DNA of 64,000 bases from Anas platyrhynchos (Eukaryota > Chordata > Aves > Anseriformes > Anatidae): contig NC_092621.1 in assembly GCF_047663525.1 (NCBI RefSeq), positions 78,048,501-78,112,500 of the forward strand, given 5' to 3'. Each line of letters opens with the position of its first letter. The first letter of the stretch is position 1. Positions 54,901 to 64,000 of this stretch are shown piece by piece. A program made the translations under genes and the position numbers. The notes under the pieces were generated by a model. The model was given only the letters and a program-made list of their open reading frames with translations. It made no database searches and was not told the origin of the DNA.

Positions 54901-57900
54901 TGTATTTTTACGTATTTTCATGTTTTGGGACAGGGAGAAAAATATATATAATATAATCCAGCAAGCATCTTCCTGAATTAAAGTTTTGGTGGAAAACAAA
55001 AGGCCAACCTCTCCAGAAACCAGCTGCAGGAAACATAGATCAATAATCCTATAAGGCATAGAAGAGAAATCATGTTCTCTTCGGAGTCTTCTGGACTTCA
55101 AAATCGCAAAATAAACTAGGAGGTGCAGCTTTTAAAACACCTTTCAATACAGTGAATACTGGCAAGACTAGGTTATTATATAGGCCTAGAAGTCTTGTGG
55201 CTATGTGTCAAAGGGCTCACAGTACCTCCTACTTTCAAAGCCTTTCAATCAGCTTGGGATCACTCCAGGGAAAGGGGAACAAATCCTCATCCTGCAGAGA
55301 AGCACATGCTGCTTTGCACAGCCTACCTAATAGAATACTTCAACCCAAAATATAGTTCAGTCTTTGACAACCTTGTGTCTGATAGTACGACTGTCTTCAT
55401 GCAGAGCACTGATCAGCAGTACTACTGATTTTTACTGTGTTTTTTTTTTTTTTTTTTTTTAATCCTCTTCCCCAGAGGATATTTTGTGGACACCAAAGAC
55501 TTTGTTTGACTGGAGACACTGTTTTGTTTTTTTATCAGAGAAACCTAAGCAATTGATCTGTGCCTGTGCCACTGCACACCCTAAGCAAAAGGATCAAGAC
55601 ACATGACCTAGTTTGCAGTGAGTCAGCAGTGCAGAGAACAGAAGACAGGTATGACTGGGGCCTGCAGTGCTTCAGGAAACATGTCGAAATGTGCTAAGCA
55701 AGATTTGGTTTCTTAAGTGTGGTGTAACTGCCTGAAGTAACCAGGAAAATAAAACTAACATTCACATTTTTAAGGAAAAGGTACAGCATTGAAGAGGCTT
55801 TCAGGGTAGGGCATAACTGCATTATCTGAGCGATCCCTAGGCTCCCAACCTTAGATGCTATCGCGCTGGGGAAACTTGATGTGCTAGCCCTAAGGAACAG
55901 CACGGAGCGGAGAGTGGAGTGGAGACACCATGGCTAGGCTCTGTAATCAGGTGGGGCCTCGATTGTTCTTGTGCACAAAGCTGCACTTTTTGCCACCCTG
56001 AGCCAAAGACCTGTCATGTTTTGACAAATGCTGTACCCTAGTGTACTTTTTGCTCATTATAATATCATTATAATACCAAAACACACCTCCATCCCAAAAG
56101 CTACCCGCCTCCAAGGTGCGACCACCCCTCACTGAGCATGCACTCTGAATTTCTCAGAGCCTATTACTTTAAACGGAGACGGGAAAACTTTTCACCAATC
56201 ATAACTAAGATATGCTTGACTAGAGCCACTCAAGCTCCACCTAAAAGATAGAAAATAATATAAATTGGCCCAAGAGAGAGGGGATGTTAGGGAAGATACC
56301 GCTGTCAGGGGAGATACTATCCTGAGGACATACAACATCCTTAGGACCTCCTGACTCCTGGGATCAGTCGACGGGCTGAGCCTCTCTTCCCCCCCCATTG
56401 GGATGCCTTTGGGTGAGATCTGAATACTTGGTTATAAATCTCTATAGAGTCTTTAATCCTTTTAACGCGTTTATTTCTAGGCTGCGCACCTGTAACACCT
56501 GTGACACCTGTAACACACCCGTAACACCTGTAACATCTATAACATCTGTAACACCTGTAACACCTGTATAACATCTGTAACACCTATAACACCTGTGTAT
56601 TTCATGCATACTAGCTTGCTTTTGCAGACAGTCACTATCGCTGGCAATCCAAAAGAACCTGATTATCTGTTGCTGTAATAAACCATACTTGACTGCACTG
56701 TGATAGCTCTCATTAAGTGCAACTAGGGTGAGGGTGGTTATCCGTGATAGTTCAGTGTTCTGAATCTAACCAGACCCCCAGACGGTTAATGCGTTTTTGG
56801 TGAATGTCCGACTGGTTCAGTACTCTGAATCTGACCAGGCCCGTAACGGTTAATCAGCTACACCCTTTAACGCAACATTAAGAGAGACTTGCTAGTGTCA
56901 AGGTTTACAGAAGTGACAGAATTGAGCATGGAACTGGGGCAAGTGACCAAGCCAACATTGGCTAAGACACTAAATTTCATTACCTGAAGTTGCAAGAAGC
57001 CATTCTTGGAGCTGCCTCTCTATCATTATTCAGCGACTCGAACACACATCTAACCTTGACTGGAGGAGCTGTGAAGTCCAAGATTGGTTTTACTCACATT
57101 TCCTTCTCCAAAGGACAAATCTCATCCACCTAGTGGGTTAACTTGGAGGTAATCACAAATACATACGGGGACAAGAATAACCTCTGCCTGCTGCTGACAT
57201 CCACACTGTCAGCAGGTTCCATTTTGCCTGCAAGTAGATGCTAAGGGGAAAAATAAGGCTTATCATGGAATCAGAGGTACGCCACAATCAAAGTGGCCTA
57301 TATCCAGAAGTAGGATTTGCTATAACCAGTCACTGCATACATCATTACAGAAAAAGAAATGGTGCTGTGCTACCCTGGATGCTTGCCACTTCTCTAAGGA
57401 TTATGTAATTATTGGCAATGTCAGGCTATGCAGAAAGGTCCAGCAGAATGGGAATGGATGGCTGCTCTCTGCCCACCGACAGCATCATCATGAGTTGCAT
57501 CTTACATCCTGTCTAAGCCAAGATTTTGTTGGCTTTAAGGTACCTACTTCAATTAGATTAACAAACAGCTAGAAGAAGTTGCTCAAGATCTTCCATCAGA
57601 AAAGAGCTGACTTAGAGAAAGATCTTATCATTAGGACTATTTCAAGGTATCAAAAATGGAGAAAGTTACAAATTGAAACAGTATTAATAATACTGGAAAT
57701 TAGCTGGTGGCTTACTGAAAGAGAGAAATCACATCATCACATCATGCTGTTCCAAATGTCATCCAGAATGTGCATGGGTGTGGTTTTTTGTATAAAGCAA
57801 TTTTGTCACAACATTTGTTGTCGTTCCTATTACACATCTCAAGCATTTAGAATTGAGAAAGAAATTGAGATTGAGGCAATTCCAGTGGAGGCAGAAAGAA

Positions 57901-60900
57901 AGTTACACGCATAACAATAATGCTCTACCAGAGGTTTGAAAATAATGTTAAATGTTTCAATCTGACTGTTCAAGCTTACTTTCTGAACCATGAGTGCTAT
58001 CTGTCATTTACTTGGCACAGCTACTGAAAGCTTTTAACCACTGGGGAACAGCCCACACATGGAACTAGCAGACTTGCCTTCACTGAAATTCATTCCTTCC
58101 TTATGTATGCTCTTATATAAGTTGTCTATTGACCAGATGCAAGAGGCGGTAGGTGAAGTTTCATAGCCTGTGACGTGCCGGAGGTCAGACTAAAAGATCC
58201 TAACAGCCTCTTCTTGTAGTCTTGAGCCGAGAAAATACAGAAACCTTAAATAAACCAGGGAGACTGGTAGCCTTGAGCTAGCAGAAGCAAGGGAGATAAG
58301 GGATGAAAGGTAAAAAACAAGGAGAAAAACAGCTGTGGGAAGATTCCAGACTGACCTATGGTAACCTTTTGCTCATCAATGGTCATTAACATATTAAAAA
58401 GACACCATCAAAATGCTAGTGTATGCTAACGTGAGATTTGGTGCTCCTTCCTCTCTGGTCCTCTGTGATGCACAGACTCAGTGGAGGTAAGTTATGCCGC
58501 CTGCTAACTGGCAGTAGCCACTTAGAGCAATCTGAGCATAGTGCCTGCTGGTTAGAAACATCTCCCATGATGTACAGCTGATAAAGGCAGCACATGACAG
58601 ACTGCCACATGCATCTTGCTAGTCATATTGCCTACAAGAAGTCCAACAGATCCTCAACAACATCGCCTAAGCAGAGATATCCAAGCTTGGTATTTCACTA
58701 GAATCAAACAATTTGGCAAAACCGCAAAGGCAGCTCAATTGTGCCAAAGAAAATGCTTCACAAAAGTTCTATTAGTTCTATTAGTATTAGTATTATAGTT
58801 CTATTAGTATTATAGTTCTATTTTTGTTTTTACATTCGACTGTATGGTTGCTCAACAAGCCCAGTGAGTTGCTGTCAAACCTGCCCTTTTGGGATCCCAA
58901 GTCTAAGGTTTACCAGCCATGCAGACTGTCTCAGGAGAGAAGCTCCCAGGTTGAGCACTGCTCTGGACAAACAGCTTTGCAACCTGTTGGGGTAACTACA
59001 GGAGTTTTGTTTTTATGTACTAGCCACAGTAAAGCCAAACACTGCCAAACCAGCGTATTTATTTACAAATGCAAAACCTTGCTTTTCTCCACCCACCTCT
59101 TATGCTGAAATGTAACCAAGCGGCTGTGCAGCTGTTCCACAGCTATGTACTTACATGCTCCAGCATACTGGTTATTTCCCAGCCTTGTTTTGCTGCCAGG
59201 TGTGTCAGCGCAGCTACGTTGCTGTAACTCACATATGCCTGAAATGTAAGGTACATTTCTGAAAATCAAGGGGTGAAGGTAGATTTCACTAAATACTCCA
59301 GGAACGAGATGCTCTTTTTCTATCATTACCCCTGAATCACAAACAGAATGTATATTTTCCCATAAGTGTTTTCCTTCCAGAAAACATGGTCCAGTAGTTT
59401 CTGAATTAAATACTTTCAACAGCTAGATTATGTGCTCACATGGCTGATGGCAAAACAACCCTAATTAAACAACAAAATACCACTTCAGGCTTCTCCAATT
59501 ACATAGCACCACAGAAAAACTGTGACCACTGGAGGGATAATACAGGTAACCCCTGAGACCACTAAATTAATGGTTTTGTCCATTTTCCTCCTAAGTAATT
59601 AAATTCTACCAGAAATTTAACCTCTTCATTGCTATCAACCTGTGGTCTATTATGGCAGGTGTTTTACAAACCAGGCTCATGGCAGAGACAGTGCAAACGT
59701 ATCTAGTATATATACTTGACTACAGTGGATGGAGTTCTCTTTCAAGCACTGTACAAAGAGAACAGAGCTTTAGAGTCTTTAATGACAAGTTTTGAATGTA
59801 ATACCAAATAAATCTAAGTAACCCACTTTTAACATTGCATGCATAGTTATATTTATTGTCTTGCAGAAAAGAAATGCTGCATTTGCAGGATTCAGACTCC
59901 ATTCATGGAGATGCCATTGTTAACAACAAATCCCTCCCCATAACATAATTCTCAATTATTTATTTAGTTTCATATGTAATGGAAAAAGACCTGGTAAAAT
60001 TTCGGGGAGCCACTTGGAACTTGTGTACAAAGAAAATTTAACCACAGAAACTCCACGCTGGTCTCAGCAACATTTAGGGTGTGTACAATCCACCTAAGTT
60101 CAGATTCATCACTATTTACTTTATGGCATAAGCACATTCTGTGGCCTATCACGTCCAAGATGGAAACGTGTACCACATATTTTAATCTCTGTTTCCCACA
60201 AAAATGCAGTTGACATTATTTCACTGTTCATCTGTCTTTTGGTATCGCCATGTCTCTTCCCTCACTTTTAACATTCATTACTAGTGATAATAAAACCCCA
60301 CAAGTTTTGAGAAATTCAGTGGGAAAAAGCAAACATGTTCCTCTACAGTAGTATTAAACTTTCTAAAAGCTGGGCACACTGGGTCATAAATCTTCGGGAG
60401 ACCTGTCTTCATTATAGCTTTGCTGCTTAAGGGAAAAGTTGTTAAAAGATTCTATCTTAGAGACACATTTTATGTTCTGTACAAACCTTACTCTTAAATC
60501 AACAGTTAGGCATTGACACTTTTTTTCAGAAGGAAAAAATATGTTCATCTTATCACACACTGCTCTATTCTCCCATGACTACCACGACACTTAAGCACAG
60601 ACTGTGTCAGTTTGGAAACTGGCACAATCTGTACAACTGTTTTACATACCCCGAAAGTTTACAACTACACCATTTTATGCAGGTAGGCAACAGGACACAA
60701 TTTAAAGATTACCTGGTTGCTTCTCTCCCACGGGTCAGATGGTTTGTCTTCTTTAGCAGAGAGCATACACTTTCTAAAGCAAAGTTCAAAAGCAAAATAA
60801 TACAATGGTTATTTACACTTTCTTCTATGTGTGCTAACATCAAACACTTCTACAGGTTTAAGTGTTTTCTGAACACTTTAGAAATATTTTATCAATTTTC

Positions 60901-63159
60901 ACTTGCAATGTGAAATTGTGAATTGCAATGTGATTTTTTCACTTGCAATAACTCATTTTTCTTCACAAGAGTGACTGGGAAACAAAATAACACAAAGAAC
61001 AAACTGTTTATGGGACGAGTAGCCCTTAATAATTTCAATGCAACTCAGGCAAAGTGGTCCAGAAAATTAGGCAACAAAGCAGTTATGTTTGAGCAGATGT
61101 TGACTTCTTAACGAATGATCACTTTTTCTGGACATGTTAAAAAAAATGTAAGTTTTCAAAATCAAATTTTCTTTGTAGCCCAACTGTACCTGGCTAGTCG
61201 AATTCTCCTTCGGGCAATGGCTCCGTGGTACCGCCTCACACTGTCCTTTATCAAAAGTAAGCCAAACACAACGACACATGAGTGACACATGATTGTTTTA
61301 GGGCACACACAAAAATAAACAAACTAAAAATATTACAGATGGACAAGTGCCAGGGATGCATTGCAAAGAAATAAAGAACTGTACTCTGTACCTTGGACTT
61401 TCCCCAGCTTAACCTGAGTCAGTGCTTTACTTCTGACTTGACAATATTCCCTCAAATTTGCAAAAACAATCCAATAAAAAGTTGTATCACAGCAGCATAC
61501 TCCTAGCACTTTGGTCCTGAAGCAGGGGCAGCCAGACACGCATCACGACATGTTCCACTCCTTCTTGCATGTGCCACCTAACAAATCCAATTCACTATCA
61601 TCTTCAAAGCATGCGAGAGGTATGGAAGAATTCTGTTTAAGTGCACACTCATCTTGTGCACAAAGCAAATTCATTGCAAACAGATGTGGCCCACCCTTCA
61701 AGGTAGCAGGTCTTTCCCATCCCTTACTCTGACAGAATGGATTTTTTCTAAAGTATGGAAGTGGCCCAAGAGCATAGACTGCATTATCAAAGGTGAGTAG
61801 GACTTTTTATTCTGAATGATATGCAACTTTGCTTTTAGGAGCTGACACACAGCTTCTCCTGGAATAATATGTATAGATACTAATCTGTATCTCCAGATTA
61901 CTGTATTTTAACCTTCTTTAAAACACAAACTATGTAATGCTTTCAGATGCCACTTTCAGTGAAACGACCACTGTTCAAACCATCTTCTGCCAAGTTTAAA
62001 CCACCAAGTTTAAACTACTTGGAGCATATACTCTGTTTTTCTCAGACTGGTTTACTTGACCGTGGAGGAATTGCAATGTTCCTATTCTCCTATCCTGACA
62101 GTTTGTGGATGCCCCTCTAGTCAGGTCTTGAAGGGAAGCACCGCTTTTCTGGCACAAGTTAAACTGTTGTGTTTTTGTGTTTGTTTGCTTGTTTTCCCCT
62201 GTATTTTAAAAGAGGAAGAGTCAGACAGTCTATCCTCTGGAAACAGTCAATCACAGGCAGTAATGAACATCACAGCTTCACCTGGTATATAGGATACCTT
62301 GATTTATTTGCCCAGCTGGCATCCTACAAAATGTAAAGACAGTGATGTTGAATAATTATTTCGTTTCTGCCTTTGCTGGCTTTCTAAAAATCTAATTCAT
62401 TGGAGCATTAAGTTAATGACAGGCGATATCACAGCAAATAATTCAGCAAGAGTATTCACACTGCTCTGATTGCTTAGTGAACTTCTTTCAGGTTCACCTG
62501 CTTATATCTCCATGCCAAAGGAACTGGAAAGCCTGCCTATGTAATGGGATTTGTTTCCCATGGACTTCTCCCTAACTCTATTCCTCATCTTCCTTAAGGG
62601 TTTCTAAAAATAACTGTTCATTTAACACTTCAGAGTTTTGTCAGTTTCTTGCTGCCAAGGCATTTTCTACAGTCAGTGGAGACAATACAAGACAAATGGA
62701 GAATCTGCAACTGGTAGATTCTTCCTCCTTCTCCATCCACTAACTACAGAAGTTTTAATGATGACCACCCTCCACACTCCTCAGTTTTGGACGTCTGAAG
62801 TTAATAATGATGAATTTCTCACTCAAAGGCAAACATTTCATTTAGAGGCTTTCTCTCCTGCAAGAAGATGCATTTCAGTGAACAGTCTCAGTTAATCTTT
62901 GCTTTTCCAGCAAGGCTATAGTGGCCAGCTGCAGGACATGCAGTGTGCTGGGTCGGACCACATTGTTGCATGTATGCATTCATCCTCCTCCTGAGGATAA
63001 AATCTGACCTTTGTAGTAGGTTTAACTCCAGGGAAGGTGAGCAGCTCTCCTTTGTCATTCACAGCATTGAAAATGAGAAACGCACTGTTAATATGCCGTG
63101 CTTGGCCCTTGATCCATTCTTCACAGTTATATGCCTCAACGCGGACACCAACCTCTACA
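48944..63159 (-). CDS. ACOT12: ACOT12, acyl-CoA thioesterase 12 (5' part outside window)
   Basis: Eight terminal coding exons on the minus strand: 63159-63009, 61245-61190, 60773-60713, 59238-59155, 52746-52613, 51377-51249, 50087-49961 and 49078-48944. All are GT-AG, and they join in one frame of 291 residues plus stop (human 555 aa in all). ACOT12 is a cytosolic, liver-enriched enzyme hydrolysing acetyl-CoA to acetate and CoA. The first exon is the end of the second hotdog thioesterase domain ([15 protein letters not shown].., [13 protein letters not shown]). [16 protein letters not shown] follows. The START lipid-binding domain runs from [10 protein letters not shown] through [29 protein letters not shown] and [10 protein letters not shown] to [17 protein letters not shown]. 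The 84-bp exon at 59238-59155 has exactly the human length. The gene lies tail-to-tail with ZCCHC9, as in human. Confidence 0.94.
49366..49440 (-). mobile_element. Short CR1 LINE 3'-end fragment
   Basis: Reads TCATAGAATCATATAATG then GAGCTGGAAGGGCCCC and GATCATTGGGTACGACTCC, which is an antisense CR1 terminus. It lies in the last ACOT12 intron. Confidence 0.75.
53675..54718 (+). mobile_element. CR1 LINE, 3' half (reverse transcriptase and tail)
   Basis: Starts with the CR1 segment GACCTGGGGAACT..CACCTCTGTGCTGG. It contains the RT stretch [19 protein letters not shown], where the first residues correspond to the QG-(S/P)-VLGP block. It continues with [11 protein letters not shown] and RDLDRLEKW, and ends with the tail AGGTCCCTTCCAACCC plus TTCTATGATTCTC. 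Frameshifts and stops interrupt the ORF. It is antisense to ACOT12. Confidence 0.9.
55880..56880 (+). mobile_element. Probable solo LTR of another retroviral family
   Basis: Contains in order an ACCAATCA CAAT-type box (56194), a TATA-like AATATAAATT (56259), a minisatellite (56487-56600) and an AATAAA signal (56677), followed by U5-like sequence ending near GCAACA (56876). A sequence AGT(G/A)TTCTGAATCT(A/G)ACCAG-(A/G)CCC with CGGTTAAT is repeated in the 3' part (around 56755 and 56820). No internal retroviral sequence is attached. Limits and target duplication were not resolved. Confidence 0.5.
56487..56600. repeat. Minisatellite of 9-bp ACCTGTAAC units
   Basis: About a dozen degenerate copies of ACCTGTAAC, with variants ACCTGTGAC, ATCTATAAC and ATCTGTAAC and occasional insertions. 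Because the unit is a multiple of three, the minus strand shows a spurious CYR/VTG repeat peptide. Confidence 0.9.
58764..58822. repeat. Tandem GTTCTATTAGTATTA-type repeat
   Basis: Nested duplications of GTTCTATTA and GTATTA units, about five copies, in the long ACOT12 intron. Confidence 0.85.
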
Positions 63160-63482
63160 CTGAAATAAGAGTTCAGATTAATTACTGAACTACCACAAGT
63201 GATGCAGAAGCAGCCCTAAGGCAAACTAAAAAGGACTGCTATATACTTTCCTGTGTACAGGAAGCCTTACTTAAATACTTTCTGCCATATAAAAAATAAA
63301 TTACGCAGTCTGGACAGACACATTTTAGAAATAAAAGACACATAGCATGGGTAAAAACAGAAGAAAGTGAGTTAAGTAGCAAAATATGAACACTAGTGTG
63401 CACAATGTGTGAGCACAGAGCAAAAGTGAACAATACAGCATTGATGTGACATTCAGCACAAGCACAGCATGAGGGGGCTATC

Positions 63483-64000
63483 CTGGCTATACATACAGAC
63501 TTGGGGATGAGAGGCTGGAGAGCAGCCACATAGAAAGGGATCTGGGGGTTCTGGTCAACAGCAAGTTGAATGTGAGCCAGTGGCGTGCCATGGCAGCCAG
63601 GAGGGCCAACCTTACCCTGAGGGGCATCAGGCACAGCATCGCTAGCTGGTCGAGGGAAGGGATTGTCCTGCTCTCTTCTGTGCTGGTGCAGCCACACCTC
63701 CAGTACTGGGTGCAGTCTTGGGCACCACGGTATGAGAACATAAAACTATTAAGCGTGTCCAAAGGAAGGCAACTAAGATGGAGAAGGTCTGGAAAGGAAG
63801 ATGTATGAGGAGCAGCTGAGGTCCCTTGGTTTGCTGAGCCCAGAGCAGAGCAGGCTGATGGGAGGCCTCATGGCGGCCTGCAGCTCCCTCAGGAGGGGAG
63901 CGGAGGGGCAGGCGCTGAGCTCTGCTCTCTGGGGACAGCGACAGGACCCGAGGGGACGGCATGGAGCTGGGACCGGGGAGGGTCAGGCTGGGGGTTGGGG
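63483..64000 (+). mobile_element. CR1 LINE copy running off the right edge
   Basis: Sense CR1 3' region: GAAAGGGATCTGGGGGTTCT, then GTGAGCCAGTGGCGTGCC and CTGGTGCAGCCACACCTCCA, with typical CTGAGGTCCCTTGGTTTGCT and GGAGGCCTCATGGCGGCCTG stretches. The 3' end lies outside the window. It is antisense to ACOT12. Confidence 0.85.

Larger units (their letters stand above)
52747..59154. other. Long ACOT12 intron
   Basis: A 6.4-kb intron holding a CR1 copy (53675-54718), a solo LTR with a minisatellite (about 55880-56880) and a small tandem repeat (58764-58822). The remaining stretches show no recognised gene. A 75-codon stop-free minus-strand frame at 53042-53270 was judged likely chance. Confidence 0.55.

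Noticed and set aside
56341-56583. Repeat peptide CYR/VTG on the minus strand
   Set aside because: Artefact of translating a 9-bp minisatellite.
57579-57914. 111-codon plus-strand ORF in the long ACOT12 intron
   Set aside because: Non-ATG start, biased composition, no known homology; judged chance.
61700-61740. Gly-Trp-Glu codons on the minus strand considered as the START-domain exon of ACOT12
   Set aside because: Wrong order relative to the [10 protein letters not shown] exon at 61245-61190. The true exon was found at 59238-59155, with the human length and phase.

Overview
This window is vertebrate nuclear DNA, almost certainly from a bird. The genes have many short exons bounded by GT-AG introns. 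The dominant interspersed repeat is the CR1 LINE, with seven copies or fragments on both strands, several keeping the typical CR1 3' end (ATTCTGTGAT-like units). There is also endogenous-retrovirus material. No prokaryotic features, CRISPR arrays or tRNA/rRNA genes were seen. In birds the human chromosome 5q genes found here usually lie on chromosome Z; that assignment is inference.

Layout: (1) 500-9769, minus strand: the 5' eight coding exons of CCDC125, a coiled-coil protein; the 3' exons lie off the left edge. (2) 11194-13034, minus: complete AK6 (adenylate kinase 6), five exons, 171 aa. (3) 13187-28638, plus: complete RAD17 (9-1-1 checkpoint clamp loader), sixteen coding exons, 689 aa. 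AK6 and RAD17 are divergent, with 152 bp of CpG-rich DNA between their start codons. (4) 29.2-36.2 kb: intergenic, with a CR1 copy, an LTR scrap and no recognised gene. (5) 36441-41899, plus: complete ZCCHC9 (four CCHC zinc knuckles), five exons, 244 aa. (6) 45054-48319: a deleted, inactive gammaretrovirus-like provirus on the minus strand with a 4-bp target duplication and one palindromic LTR. (7) 48944-63159, minus: the last eight coding exons of ACOT12 (acyl-CoA thioesterase 12: end of the second hotdog domain plus the START domain); the 5' exons lie off the right edge.

The genes are unrelated housekeeping or metabolic genes and do not form a pathway. CCDC125-AK6-RAD17 is the order known from human 5q13.2, and ZCCHC9-ACOT12 the order known from 5q14.1. 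The two blocks are far apart in human but adjacent here. TAF9, which overlaps AK6 in mammals, is not visible. I found no undescribed molecular system. The most unusual structures are the synteny junction, the palindromic LTR, a solo LTR carrying a 9-bp minisatellite, and a pair of perfect hairpins in the last RAD17 intron.

Exon boundaries were placed by eye from splice consensus, reading-frame continuity and remembered human orthologues. The summed frames close exactly for AK6, RAD17 and ZCCHC9.
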